Below, one piece after another: positions 1-15,000 of a stretch of 41,107 nt of DNA. Origin of the DNA: Rhodoblastus acidophilus (GTDB lineage: Bacteria > Pseudomonadota > Alphaproteobacteria > Rhizobiales > Beijerinckiaceae); NCBI RefSeq assembly GCF_900187365.1, contig NZ_FYDG01000018.1, forward strand, positions 1 to 41,107, read 5' to 3'. The position numbers and the translations under genes are program-made. The notes below the pieces were generated by a model. That model was not told the DNA's origin, did no database searches, and saw only the letters and a program-made list of their open reading frames with translations. The stretch's first letter is position 1, and each line of letters starts with the position of its first letter.

Positions 1-3000
1 GTTCAGCTCAATCTCGACAATCTGGTCGAGAAATTTGTTTTTTACGACAACACCTCGGATCATCCGAACTACCTCACAGTCGCCGATATCGAGCAGATGC
101 TGCAAATCGCCGGCGGCAATATTGGCGACAACGAGATCCATGGCGTCACCGACCAGCCCAATGTGCTGGACGGCGGTCCTGGCGACGACAAGCTTTATGG
201 CGGCGCGGCCGCCGATTCCTACGCCTTCTCAGCAGGCTACGGCTTCGATCTCATTCAGGAGACCCAAGACAAGCCGGGCGTTGTCGACAAAGTCGTATTT
301 GGGGCGTCCGTGCATCCGGACGCGCTCAAATTCAGCCCCGGAGCGAATGGATCCGATCTTCTCATCGATCTCGGCGACGGCTCGGATGTTCTGACCATTG
401 CGAATGGTTTGGGCGACGCCAGCGTCGAGCAATTCACTTTCGCCGACGGCTCCTCGTTGTCGATCGACCAAATCAAGGCGAAACTGCTGGTCGGAACGGC
501 CAATGACGACAATCTCGTCGGGTTCGACGGTCGCAATGACGCATTTGACGGCGGAGCCGGCTCAGACGCGATGAGCGGCGGAACGGGCGACGACGTTTAT
601 AATTTCGGCTTCGGTGACGGCGAAGACAGTATTTTCGACACGAGCGGAACCGACACGGTCCGATTCGGAACCGGAGTAACCGCCGACAAGGTCGCGTTCT
701 CGGTCATCAACAATGACCTTGTCGCAACCCTGTCGGCCACGGACAATCTTGTCATCATCGGCGGGGCCGGCAACACCCCGGTAGAGACTTTTGTCTTTGA
801 TGGCGGCGCGAGTCTGACGCTCGCGCAGATCAGGGCGCAAATCGCCGCGCAGCGCACTCTCACGGGCCAGGACGTCATTGACCTGACCACGTATGGCCAG
901 ACGGATTATGCCCAAGCCTCGACCGGGAATGACCGGATCAAGGTTGCGCCGGGCGAGACTCTGGTGTTCTCGTCCGGCGACGGCGTCGATGAGTTGCAAT
1001 ATGTGAACCGGGGCCAGAGCGACACCGTCCAGTTCTCTGACCTCGCCGCGAGCGCGGCGCTGGTGCGTCCATCCGGCAATGACGTGGTCATCAGCTTCAC
1101 CGAGACTGGCGACAGCATTCGTATCGACGGCGCTTTGAACGGCGAACGTCAGACCACGATCCAGTTCGCGGACGGCGTTCGCTGGACGCCCGCGCAACTG
1201 GCGCAACAAGCGGTGCTGAGCCAGGAAACTTCCGGCGCTGACGTGATCATCGGCGGAAATGTCGCCGAAACGATCCAGGGCGGACTGGGCGACGATTTCA
1301 TTCAGGGCGGCGCTGGAGACGACACCTATCTGTTCGCGCGCGGCGATGGCCGCGATGCGATCCTCGACACGACTGGCGGCGTGGACACGCTAAACCTGTC
1401 CGGCTACGCTCTGGCCGATCTGCGTGCGGCCTGGCTGGCGCCCGGCGAGAACGCCATCGTGCTGCGCTTCGCCGACAGCGCCGACTCCGTGACGCTCGCC
1501 TATGAGAGCGCGTTCAACGGAGTTGACTCCATCGTGTTCAGCGACGGCGCGCTCACGCGCGACCAGCTGCTGGCGCGACTGCGCGGGCAAGGGAGCGACG
1601 GCGATGACCGTCTGACCGGGACGACGGCGTCCGAGACATTCGCCGGCGGCAAGGGCAATGACACCATAGTCGGCGGCGGTGGCGCGGACGTCTATCTCTT
1701 CAGCCGTGGGGACGGTCGCGACCTCATTACCAGCAGCGGCGCGCCTGACGGCCAAGGCGTATTGAAACTCGGCGCCGGCATTTCGCGCGACGACCTCATT
1801 CTCTACCGCGACGCCTCCGGCGCCATCACCATCGCCTTGGCCGGAACGCAGGACAGCGTCACTGTGGCGGCGCCGACGGGATCAATCGACCCGCTGCTGT
1901 CGAAAATCATCTTTGCCGACAACTCCTCCTGGTCCTTCGCCGATCTCGCCGCGAGCATCCCGCAGACCTCTGGCGACGACACGATCATGGTCCCCTCGGG
2001 TGGATCGACCGGACGCGCCTCGACGGAGATCTTTGGCGGGCTCGGCAATGACATACTGCAAGGCGGACGCGGCAATGACATTCTCGAAGGTGGCCTCGGC
2101 GACGACACGCTGACAGGCGGCCCTGGGGCCGACGTCTATAGTTTCGGGCCGGGCGACGGCCAGGACGTGATTGTAGAAAATGGCGACGACGACGCAAACG
2201 TGATCGACCGCATCCATTTCGGACCCGGCATCGCCGAATCTGACGTTCGCTTGGTCGAGCGCGGCAGTGATGTCGTCGTGCTAGTTGGCGCAGGCGACCA
2301 GCGCATCACGATCCGCAACATGCTTGCGAACGGGGCGCAGGGCGTCGAGCAAATCGATTTCGCGGACGGCGGCGTTGTCTGGACGCGCGCTGACGTTATC
2401 GCGCGCCTCGCCACAGGCGGCGACGGCGACGACCGCATCGACATGAGCGCCTTTGGTTCGCGCTCCAACACCATTGCCGGCGGCAAGGGCAATGACACGC
2501 TGATCGGCGGCGCGAATTCCGACACCTATCTGTTCAACAAGGGCGACGGCCGCGACACCATTTACGAAGGCAACGAATACTGGTCCAACGCCGACGTCCT
2601 GAGGCTTGGCGGCGGTCTCTCAATCAACGATCTCGTGGTCACCCGCAACGGAAACGACCTCACCCTGCATTTCCGTGGCGTGGACGACGCCGTGACGATC
2701 AAAGACGAGACCGCGCCGAATTGGTGGAACGCACCAATCAATCAGGTGGTCTTCGCGGATGGTACCCTGACCGCAGACCAGCTCGTCGCTTCTGTCGTCA
2801 GCTCTGAACAGGCCGCCGTTCTCCTCGATTTGCTCCCGTCGCAGTCCTTCAATCCCGAAAACGTGACGAAGACGTTCGACGCCGTGGCGGATTTCACCAA
2901 CGCGAATCCAAACGGCCCCTGGCAATATGGAGAAGGCGTCGCCGGAAGCAGTTTTACTGCGTTCACCAACTATTCGGTTGGGTCAAATGGCGTCAACGTT

Positions 3001-6000
3001 TGGGTTTCAAACGACGGGACGCCTTTGATCGGCGAGAATTTCTCCGGACAGACGCAGTCCGGGGGCAGCTGGGTGAACCCCACCGGCGTCCTTGTGGTCC
3101 ATCCCGGTTCCTCGCGAGACGCCATTTTGCGCTTCGCCGCGAAAGACAGCGGGACATATCATTTTACGACCAGTTTCGCGCTTGAGGATCTCTCTCCGAC
3201 CGGCATCGTGGGTGAAGTCTTCAAGAACAACACGCAGCTTTATTCCGGCGTGCTGACCGGCGCCGGCGCCACCGTCTCGAAGCCGGGCGCGTCCGAGAGT
3301 TTCTCCGGAGACGTTCATCTTTTCGCCGGAGAGACGCTGGATTTCGTCGTCAATAACTACGGTTGGTACGGCTACGACACCACAGCCTTGACTGCCAGGA
3401 TTGATTTCACGCCGGACATCGATCCCAATGCGTTGACGGGTACGGCGGGGGCCGATGTCATCACCGGCGGAGCCGGCGATGACGTCATTTCAGGGATGGG
3501 TGGCGACGACACCCTTAGAGGCGGCCTCGGGAATGATACGTACATCTATAATGCGGGCGACGGCGAAGACACGATCGAAGAAGCGGGCGGCGTCGACAAA
3601 CTAGCGTTCGGCCCCGGCATTTCAGCGACTGACATTGCGGTCCACGAGATCAACGGAACCGACATCGCGCTGCGGGTCAAGGGCGGCGGCGTTCTCATCA
3701 AGAACGCGCTCATCAAAACTGAAAGCCGCTTGGAGACCATCGCCTTCGCCGACGGCGCGCAATGGTCGTGGAGCGATGTCGTCACGCGAGCCATGCGGGG
3801 CGGCTCTGGCGACGACGCCATTTCAATGCTCAGCGCGCGTCAGCAGACGCAGTCTGAGAATCTCGTCCTCAACGGCAGTTTCGAGCTTTTCGACACCTCA
3901 CGAGGTTCAAAGCAATCGTGGGGATGGTCGCAGCCTAACGGAACGGTGCCCGGCTGGACCGACGCCAATGGGGCGAATTTCGAAGTTCAGCCGAGCGGCA
4001 TGGATGGGCAGTCGTCCAGCGACGCCACCTATTGGCTGGACATGGTCAGCTCGCGACCCATGGACATTTCGCAGACCATCGCCGGGCTCACCGATGGCGA
4101 CAAGCTTGTTCTGAGCTTCGATCACGCCAACAGAACAGGCGCCAGTTACGGCGGCAACTGCGACGTATACTGGAATGGTCAGCTTGTCGGATCGGTGTCC
4201 GCGCCTTCGACAAGCTATGTGACGGATCAATTCGTCGTCACGGCGCAACAAGGCGACAATGTGCTGGAATTCAAGGAGACCGGCACGGTCGGTTGGGGCG
4301 GCGCCACGCTGGACAACGTTCGCCTTGTGCGCATAGCTGGAGGAACGGCGGATTCGGCGTCGATGACTGCTGACGGTGGAGCCGGCGACGACACAATCAC
4401 GGGTTCCTCGGCCGCAGATATTCTGATCGGCGGAACCGGCGACGACCTGCTGCAGGGCGGCGGCGGCGATGACATTTACCAATTCCGTCTCGGCGACGGT
4501 CAGGACGTCATTGTCGATAGCCAGGGCGCCAATCGCCTGGTCTTCGACGCCAGCATAACTGCGGAGATGGTGAGCCTGGTTTCAGGCAAGCCGAATATCA
4601 TCCTCCAGATCGCTGGAACCGGCGACCGCATTGATCTTGGCGCGCCGACGGCGGCGCAGACGCTCAGTATAGCGGAAGTGGACTTCGCAAGCGGCGAAGT
4701 CTGGACGGCGGCGCAGCTGATCGCGCGAGCGCGCGCGGCCACGCCGGGCAATGACGCGATCTTTGGCGACGCCGGCGCCAACGCGCTGTCGGGAGGCGCT
4801 GGCGACGATGTGATCGTCGCCCTCGCGGGCGATGACACGCTCGCCGGCGGCCTTGGCGCCGATATGCTGGAGGGCGGCGATGGCGACGACCGCTACGACT
4901 TCGCTCGCGGCGATGGCCAGGACGTGATCAGCGACGCCGGCGGCGCCGACACGATTTGGTTCGACGCCTCGATCGCCCAAGGCGATGTCTCGGTCAGCCA
5001 GAGTTCCGACGGCGCCAATCTCGTCATATCCGTCGTTGGAACCAGCGACCGCATCACGATCCAGAATGCGCAGGGCGACGGACGGGTGGAAACCATCCAT
5101 TTCGCCTCCGATGGCGCGAATTGGACCGAGAACGACATTCTGGCTCGACTTGGATCGTCCGGAGATGATGTGATCTATGGCGACGACGGCTCCAATACGC
5201 TGGCTGGCGGCGCTGGAAACGACACGCTGATCGGCGGCGGCGGCGCCGACGAATATTGTTTCACCAAGGGCGACGGCCAAGATCGCATCATCGACGCTTC
5301 CGAGTGGAATAGCGGCGATGTCCTGAAAATTTACGGCTACGCGAGCACGGACGCCATTTTCTCCCGCGCCGCGCCAGGCAGTTCTGATCTGGTCATTCGC
5401 TTCACGGGTTCAACCGACTCGATTCTGATTCAGAACGAGTTCAACACGTCGCTATTTGGCGTTGAATCCGTCTATTTCGACACAGACAAGGTCTCTTTCG
5501 ATCCGGCGGCGCTGCGCTCGCGCGTACTCGCCTGTGACGCCGCCGGCGGCGCGCAAACCCTGACGGGCCTGCCGGGGAACTCCGTCGCCGAAACCTTCGT
5601 GGTCGCGCCCACGGTCAGGGAGATCGTCGGTAGCGGCTGCAATGACCGCTACGAATATCATAAGGGCGACGGAAACCTTAGGATCGATCTCAGCGCGGGA
5701 AGCGACCTACTGAAGCTCATCGACTATGACGCCGGCGACGTTGCTTCGGTGCTGCGCGCTGGTCCCGACAGCTTTGATGTGATCATCACGTTCAAGGATT
5801 CGACCGATCGAGTCACGCTGGCGAACGCGCTTCACAATGACAATGGCGGTTGGTTCAACGCCCATATCGAATTCAAGGATCACAAAGACGCCGACGGCAA
5901 GATCGTAGCGACCGCCTGGAGCCGCGACGACCTGCGACGTATGGAACTCGCCTGCGTCGATACGGCGGGGAACGACAATGTCCTCGGATTCGACGGGGAC

Positions 6001-9000
6001 GACACGCTGACCGCGGCGGCCGGAGACGACTACATGGCCGGCGGCGCCGGCAACGACACCTATGCATTTACGCGCGGCAACGGCGCCGACACGGTGGATG
6101 ACGCCGATGGAAACAGCTGGAGCGACAAGATCGTCTTCGGCAACATCAACTCGACCGATGTGTCCGTCTCGCGCCTGTTCAAAGGCAGCACAAGCGTCGT
6201 CTTCACCTTTGTCGGCGACGCCTCCGACAGTGTGACCGTTTACAACGCGCTCAGCAATGACGGGCGCGGTGTCGAAACTTACGTTTTCGCCGACATTGAC
6301 CCGGCCACCGGCAAGCCCGTCACTTGGACCAAGGCGCAAGTTCAGGCTCGTCTCGCCAATGGCGCGCCGACCGCCGTCGACGACGACGGTTTCAGCGCAA
6401 CGTCAGGCGTTGCGGCGACGCTGTTAGCCAACAAGCTGCTGGTCAATGATTATGACCCCAACAACGACAAGCTCAAGATCGTCTCGGTCGACGCTGGCGC
6501 TTCCGGCGCGGCGAGCCTGAACGCGGCGGGGGATGTGGTGTTCACCGCTAATAGCGGTTTCACCGGAGTTGCGACGCTCATCTACACAATTTCCGACGGT
6601 CAGGGCGGCTTCGCCGAAGCCAATGTTTCCGTTCGCGTGCGCCCCGTAGCCACCGCCGTGGACGACAACGGTTTCTCAGTCGCCGAAGACGGCTCGATCT
6701 CGATCAAAGCCGCGAGGCTCCTCGCCAACGATCCGGATGGCGACCGCATGGTGATCGCCAGCGTGCTCGACGCGCAACATGGCGCCGTCACCCTGTCGAG
6801 CGACGGGTCGATCACTTTCACGCCCGAGCTTTATTATCGCGGCCCGGCGCAATTCTCCTATGTCGCCAACACGCCGGAGGGCGGGCGCGCCCAGGCCACG
6901 GTTTATCTGACGGTCACCCCCGTGAACCACGCGCCCCAGGCGCAGAATGACGGCGCCTATGTTACGCTCGAGAACCAAGCGTTTTCCATCGACGCGCATG
7001 AATTGCTCGTCAATGACGGCGACGTCGATCATGACGTTCTCACGCTTACGAGCGTAACTTCGTCTGCCGACATTCAGGTCGCTATCGCCGACGACGGCTC
7101 GATCATCGTGACGCCTGTCGATTATTTTTACGGGTCGAGCTATTTCGACTATACGGTCGCCGATCCCTCTGGCGCGACCTCCACCGCGCGCGTGACGGTC
7201 AATGTCACGGCGCGCAACCTGCCGCCGGTGGCGCGCGACGACGCGTTTACAGCCTATCAGGACAAGCCAATCCTCGAAAACGAAGCGGTGATCATCTCCG
7301 CCTCTGAATTGCTCGCCAACGACTCCGATCACGAGAACGATCCGATCCGTCTGATTTCCGTTGGCGGGGCATATGGCGGCTCCGCCCGGTTGCTCGACAA
7401 CAACACGGTCCAATTCACGCCCTGGACCTATTTTAACGGGGCAGCCTCGTTCAACAACACGATCAGCGACGGAATCGGCGGTCAGGCGACCGCCACGGCG
7501 ACGCTCACCTATCAATGGGTCAACCAACCGCCGGTCGCGGCGGACGATTCTTACAATAGCAACGATCCTGAACTGCAACGCGTCTTGGTCGGAACGGAAG
7601 GCCAGCCGTTGGAAATCGCCATAAGCGAACTGCTGAAGAACGACTACGACATCGAGGACGATGACGTGGTGTTCAAGAGCGTCGGCGGCGCCGACCATGG
7701 AAAGCTGACTATCACCGACCACGGCACGATCATCTACACGCCGGACGCGGGATATTACTCCTACGCCCAGTTCGCTTACGAGGTTCAGGATCCGCAAGGC
7801 CTGCCGGCGGCGGCGCGCGTCTTCCTTTACTTCAATCCCAGCTCGGAAGATGCGCCGCCGATCGCCAATACGGACCAGCTTGTCTCCCAAGAAGACGTTC
7901 CGCTGACGATCAAAATTTCCACGCTACTCACCAATGACGCGAGCGCCGACCGTGCGCCGCTGACCTTCCTCGGCTGGTCGCCGCCGAACGGATTCTCCGA
8001 GCGCCTGCACGGAACGCTTAAGACCGACGCCAACGGTGACCTGCTGTTCACGCCAGACGCCAATTGGAACGGGTTGTCGGTGTTCTACTACACCATTGGC
8101 GACGACAGAGGGCATACGGCGACGGGTAAAGTCACGATCGACACCAGCGCCACGGCCGATGATCCCACGGTGGTGGACGACGAGGGGTTCGTAACGCCAC
8201 TCGATGTGCCTATGGTGATCCGCGTTTCCGACATTCTCAAGAACGATTATTCCGTCGACTATTTTAACTTGCAGTCCGGCGAACCAATCGTTCCCAACGA
8301 TCTTCTGACCTTCGTCAGCGTCGATTCCATTGACCATGGCGCGGCGGAGGTAATGACCGTCGGCGGCCAGCAGTACATTGTGGTGCGCGAGGCGGACGGC
8401 TTCACCGGCAAGGTCACCCTGAAGTATCGCATTAAGGATTCGAACGGGCTGGAAGGCGCGGGATACGTCGTCGGAACCGTGCTCGACAGCTATTCCGGCG
8501 AGTTGAACGGAACGATCGTCAATGATCTCCTGATCGGCAACGGCCGCGACGAACTGATCAAGACTCTGACCGGCGACGACTATGTCGAGGCCGGCGACGG
8601 CGACAACGTGATCTTTGGCGGCGCGGGCGTCGACACGATCCTGTCCGGCTCGGGCGCGGACATCATTCACTCCGGGGTCGATCGCGGCTCTTACGCCGCC
8701 AATACCAGCAAGGCCGGCGTGATCTCTTCCGGAGGCGGCGACGATCTGGTCTTTGACGGCGCCGGCGCGGATTCGATCGACGGCGGGGCGGGCTTCGACA
8801 TCGTCGATTATTCCGCCTCACACACTTTCGTCGTCGCCAGCCTGGAGGCGCGTCTCGGACGCAGCGGCGACGCCCAGGGCGACGTCTATTTGAATATCGA
8901 GGGCCTGACGGGTTCCAAATTCAACGACACGCTTACCGGCGACGCCAAGTCCAACCTGCTTGACGGCGGCGACGGGGACGATCTGCTGTCCGGCGGCGCG

Positions 9001-12000
9001 GGCGACGACACATTGCGCGGCGGCGCCGGCGACGACACGCTGATCGGCGGCGCGGGCGCGGATGTTCTCGACGGCGGCGCCGGCGTGAACACGGTTGATT
9101 ATTCCGCCTCCTCGACAGCGGTGCGGATCGACCTTTCGCAGCAAACGGCCACGGGCGGCGACGCCGCCGGCGACACGCTCATCAACATTCGTAACGTGAT
9201 CGGCACGCTCTACAATGACCGGATCGTGGCGAGCGACGCCGGCGGGCTGCTGTCGGGCGGACGCGGGGACGATACGTTGATCGGCGGCGCCGGCGACGAC
9301 ACGCTGATCGGCGGACGCGGCGCAGACCTGCTGCAAGGCGGCGGAGGCGTCAACACCGTTGATTATTCCGGCTCCGACGCCGCCGTCGTGGTAGATATGA
9401 TGGACGCCGCAGCGGAGGGCGGCGAAGCCGCCGGCGACGTGTTCAGCAATATCCAGGTCGTGATCGGCACCGTGTTCGCAGACACATTGCGCGGCGATGA
9501 CGCCGACAACGTCTTCGTCGGCGGTCCCGGCGCTGATGTCATCGACGGGCGCGGCGGCTTCGACGCGGTGGATTATTCCGATGCGACGGGCGCGGTCCAG
9601 ATTGATCTCGCGGCGGGAACAGGCAAGGGCGGCGAAGCCGAAGGCGACACGCTCACCAACATCGAAAAGGTGATCGGGTCCCACTACAACGACCAACTCA
9701 GCGGCGGCGACGGCGCGCAGACCTTCGACGGCGGCTGGGGCGACGACGCGCTCGCTGGCGGCGACGGGTCCGACAGCTATCTGTTCGGCTTTGGCGACGG
9801 TCAGGACACAATCGTGGAGGCAGGCGAGGATTCGGACATCGACCGCCTCGTCCTCAAGCCTGAGGTCACGATCAAGGATGTGTCGATCCTGCGCCAAGGC
9901 GACGACCTGCTGGTCGAACTGGAGAACAAGAGCGGTTATATCAATGATATCGTCACGGTGAAGGCTCACTTCGCCGGCGCGTCGAACGGGGTCGAGCAGA
10001 TCGTCTTCGCCGATGGGACGGTTTGGGACCGTGCGACAATCGCGGCGCTGGCCCGTGAAGGCCAGTTCAACGCGACCGATGACACGTTCCATTATGGCGT
10101 CGAGAACGAGACCTCGGTGATCGATCCGGCCAGTCTGCTCGTCAATGACGTGAGCGGCTCGACCGACGGCCTGAAACTGGTTTCGGTGCAGGACGCCGCG
10201 GGGGGCGTCGTCGCCCTCGACGGCAATGGCAAGATCGTCTTCACGCCAGACCACAATTTCCGCGGCGACGCCTATTTCTTCTATACCGCCGCGGACCAGT
10301 TCGGACGCGAATCGACCGCGCGCGTGCGCGTTCAGGTCAATCCGGTCGACCAGCCTCCGGTCGCCGCCGACCATTCCGGGCTTTACGGCTACGAGAACAC
10401 CATTCTCAAGATCCCCGTCAGCTACCTGTTGAACGGCGCGACCGATCCGGAAAACGATACGCTGGCCGTGGTCGGCGGCGAGCCGCTGGTCGACGGCAAT
10501 GGCGAAGCCGTCATGCGTTACAGCGAAACCGGCTATACCTCAGGTACGAATGTCGCCTTCAAGATTGAGGACGGCTACGTCTACATCAAGCCTGCGCCCG
10601 ACTATTTCGGCTATGCCGGCTTCCAGTACATTGTCGCCGATCCGAGCGGCAAAAAGGGCGAGGCCAAGGTCGAACTCTACATCAAGCCCGTCAATCAGGC
10701 GCCGCGCAGCGGCAGGGATGAATATACGGTCCGCCTCGAGAAGACGACGACCATCTCACTCGCCAGCCTTATGGCCAACGATTATGACGTGGAAGGCGAC
10801 GCCATCACGTTCACGGGGGTGAGCGATCCGACCAATGGATCGATCGCCTACGACGCGGAAGCGAAGAGCGTGAGCTTCACCCCGACCGAACTGGGCGAAG
10901 CCACTTTCTCGTACGGCCTCAAGGATGCGCTTGGCGCGACCTCGACCATCACGGTCAGGCTGAATGTCGTTCCGCTCAACGATGCGCCAGTCGCGCACGA
11001 TGACAGCGGGTTCATGACTGACGAGAACCAGACGCTGGTCATAGATGTCGCGCGCCTGCTGGCCAATGACAGCGATCCTAATAAAGACGCGCTCACGCTA
11101 ACGAGCGTCTCCCGTTTCGCGATCGATGGCGAGGTTACGCTCCGCGACGACAAAATCTTCTTCGTCCCGCGCGCCGACTACAATGGCGAGGCCGGATTCG
11201 ATTACACGATCGATGACGGCCATGGCGGCGTCGCGACGGCCCATGTCTCCATCGACATCCTGCCGATCGACAAGGGTGCGACGCTACGCGACGACATTGT
11301 CCATGACGTGCAGGACACCCGCCTGACCATTCTGGCGGCGGAAGCGTTCGGGAACGATTCCGATCCGGAAGGCGACGTTCAGTTCTTCAAAACGGCGACC
11401 GTGCTCGGCGCGCTCGACGTGAAATATCTGTCGAAGAACGCGACGTTTTCGGCCCTCACCACACGCGGCGAAGCCCTTCCCTCCTGGCTGAGTTTCGACG
11501 CGCAAAGCCTGACCTTCCGCGGCGTAGTTCCGACGGACGTGACGACGCCGATCACGATCGAAGTCCGGGTTTTCGACCCTTATGACGCCGATCGCCCTAA
11601 CGCCTTCGTGCGTTATTTCACCTTCGGCTCCGGCGACGCAAAGGCGCTCGCCGACGGCTTCAACGTGCGCGACGCCGTGCTCAAGGGCTACGCGATCCGA
11701 GGCGACTTCAGCCAGATCGACGCCTTCGGACCAGGCGATTTTGACGCCGCAACCAGCGTTCGCGCGACGCTCGCTGACGGCTCGGAGCTGCCGTCCTGGC
11801 TGAGCTTCGACGCCAGCGCGCTCAGACTGCAAGGCGTCGCGCCCGAGGGGTCGCCGTCCTTCGACGTGGTCTTAACTTACTCTCACGCCGGGACGACTCC
11901 AGCGGAAACAACAAGCTACGCTCAAACCTTCGCCGTGGACCCCGCAAAACTGGCGGGCGGCGTCACACTGAACACCGGTATTGTCGCGCTGGCGCTCGGC

Positions 12001-15000
12001 GGAGGCAAGTTTACAGCCAGACTGAGCGGCAACCAACCGCTACCGTCCTGGATCGCTTTCGATCCCGATCGCGTTTCTCTCAGCTTGTCCGGCGTCGCGC
12101 CGGCGTCCGACGCCCAAACCGCGCATGTGCAGGTCACGTTTACGCCAAAAGCGAAAGTGCTGCAGCCGGATGTCTACGCAGCCGCGACGGGCGCTTTCAC
12201 ACTTGAATTCTTGATTGATCCCAATGCGCCTTTCGATCCTGCGATCAATGCAGTTCTGTCAAATGCCGCCTTTTTCGCGTCGGAAGGCCTGTTTGGGCTC
12301 GACCTCAACAAGGCTGCTTCCGTCACGCCGATGGCAGCCAATGACAAGCCTCTGCCCTCGTGGCTGCATTTCAACGCCGCGACCCTCACCTTTTTCGGCT
12401 CGCCGCCGCCCGAATTCGTCGGCGCGCTGCCGGTCCGCTTGGGTGTCGTCGGAAAGGACTCGTTGCCGAGCTTCAGCATCCTCACGGAGGTCGTGGTCGA
12501 CCCGACCTACAAGGTTATCGACGCCGGCGCCTTCTCTGCGACCGCGTCGCCGAAAGAAATCGAGCTGACGGCGCCAAGCCATTACAATGGCGAAGTGGCG
12601 GTGACCTATACCTCAGTCGACGACAAGGGCTTCGCCTCGGTCAATTCAGCGATCGACGTCGTCAATATCGCGCCGCGCGCCGTGCCTGTGCGCCCCGTCA
12701 ACGATACCTTCACCTTGCTGCAGGGGCGCAGCGTGACGTTCACGCTGGACGAACTTCTGGCGAACGACCGCGACGACAATGGCGATTTCTTCCACGCCAT
12801 CAGCATCGCGCGGCCGGAGCACGGCTCGCTGGTGATGATCACAGACAGTATCGATCTGGCGCCGCCACAGGCTCTCGCCGGGCTGAACGGAGGAACCTTC
12901 TCCGCTACGCTCGTCGACGGTTCGGCGCTGCCGGACTGGATGGTTCTCGACGCGGCCACGGGGCATATCTCCGCACGTCCGCCATTTGCTATCTCCGGCA
13001 ATTACACGTTCGCCTTCGGCTGGACGGATGGGACAGCCCAGAAGCAAGGCAAGGCGACCTACGCGCTCGACGGCAACGACGCTGTTCGTTTCATCTATCG
13101 GCCGGACGCCGATTTCTATGGCGTCGACACGTTCGCCTATGCTGTCAGCGACGACAAGCAGACGCCTGTCACCGCGACGGTGGCTCTACAGGTGACGCAA
13201 GCGCTTCAGGCCAATGACGACACGTTCTCGACGCCGAGCGACACCGAACTCGTCATTGATCCGGCGACGCTTTTCTCCAATGACGTTAGCGGCGAAAAGC
13301 TCTCGCTGACCTTGGTCGGCGTCGGCGACGCCGTTAATGGCGCCGTCAGCTTTGACGGATCGAAGATCGTCTTCACTTCGGCGCATTATTTGGATGGCGA
13401 GGCCAGCTTCGCCTACCAGGTGACCGATGGCGACGGCCACATCTCGACCGCCCATGCAAAGCTGAACGTCACCTCAATCGACCACGCGCCGATTGCCGAG
13501 GATGTGAAATATTTATCGACAGAGGACGCGCCGCTGACGATCAGCGTCGCTGATCTGCTCAGCAAAGCCAGCGATGTCGACGGCGAGACGCTGCAATTGG
13601 TGCGCGTCGTTGCTGACGACGCCGCAAACGCGCGCGTTCTGACGCTGCCCGGGGACTTGATCCAGTTCGTTCCGAAGCAATATTTCAACGGCGACGCCGG
13701 CTTCACTTACTTTGTCTCGGATGGCTACAAGAGCGCCAGTGGCCACATCGTTGTGAATTACGCGCCTGTGAACGACGCGCCCATAGCCAATGTCGACGGA
13801 GTCTTCACCGGCGACGAAAACTCAACCCTGCGCATCAGCCTCGCCACGCTGGCGGCCAATGACGTTGATATCGAAGGCGACAGCTTCAGCGTTGTCAGCG
13901 TGATCAACGGCGTCAACGGATCGGTCGCGATCGATGGAAATGACGCCGTGTTTACGCCGCGCGCAGGCTATTATGGCAACGCCGGCTTTGAATATGTGGT
14001 GGAGGACAGCAAAGGAGCGCAAAGCCTCGGTCAGGTGAACCTGCAAATTAAGCCGGCTCATACCCCGCCGATTGCGGTGTCGGATTCCGGTTACACCATG
14101 TTGCAGGATACGACGCTCGACCTCGACCCGAAGGCGCTGCTTGCCAATGATATTGATCCTGATGGCAAGGGGCTCGTCTTCCTTGGCTTCACGGACTACC
14201 CAGTAACCAAGCTAGATAGCGGGCTCTACCGCGTCACGCCTCCGTTCAATTATTCCGGAAAGCTGAATCTCACCTACGCCATAACAAATGGCTCTGGCCT
14301 GGTGGCGACAACCGTCGTGAGCATCGACGTGCAGCATGTCGAACATGCGCCTGTTGGTGTCGACGACGCGTTCGCCATGGTTGAAGACCAGCCGCTGACA
14401 GTTTCTGTCAAGGATTTGCTCGCTAACGATTTCGATCTCGACTCGCAGGCGCTTTCGTTCGATGGGGTCGCGGACGCCTACCATGTCACTGCTACGGACG
14501 ACGGCGCCGGCCATCTCGTGGTCACGCCCGACCTCAATACCGACGGCAAGGCGTGGTTTGACTATCGCATCGTCGATTCCACCGGCCGCACAGCGACGGC
14601 GCGGGTCAATCTCGACATAGCCCATGTCAATCACGCGCCAACCATTGGCGAGGCTCCTCTCCTCCAAACCGACGAGGAGCAGAGCTTCTCGATCACACTC
14701 GCAAACAGCGTGTTTGCCGACGTCGATGAAGATGCGCTGCTGGTCGACGTTCAGGGCCTCAATGGCGCGGCGCTGCCGGAATGGCTGCGTTTCGACCGCC
14801 AGACCCTGACGCTCAGTGGGACGCCGCCGAAGGGTTATTATGGCGAAGTCACGCTCGAACTGATCGCCGACGATGGCCAGGCGCGCGCGGTCAAAGCGAC
14901 GACGTTCACCGTCAACCGCATCTTCACCGCCCCAACCGCCAGCGATGGCGTACTGATCGCGCCGCATGGCCAGTCAGTCGATATCAGCGAACTTGTCCGG

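Larger units (their letters stand above)
1..6360 (+). repeat. N-terminal RTX module array, about 13 copies
   Basis: Each module of roughly 120-150 codons has one to three GGxGxD nonapeptides, an aromatic-x-F-x-x-GDGxD turn, a beta-rich stretch and a closing F-A-D-G-x-x-W segment, as in haemolysin-type calcium-binding repeats and their associated domain. GDG-type turns lie near bases 610, 970, 1340, 1710, 2150, 2540, 3555, 4490, 4910, 5270, 5665 and 6070; the first visible copy, near 240, is degenerate. Copies are divergent rather than identical. Confidence 0.85.
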
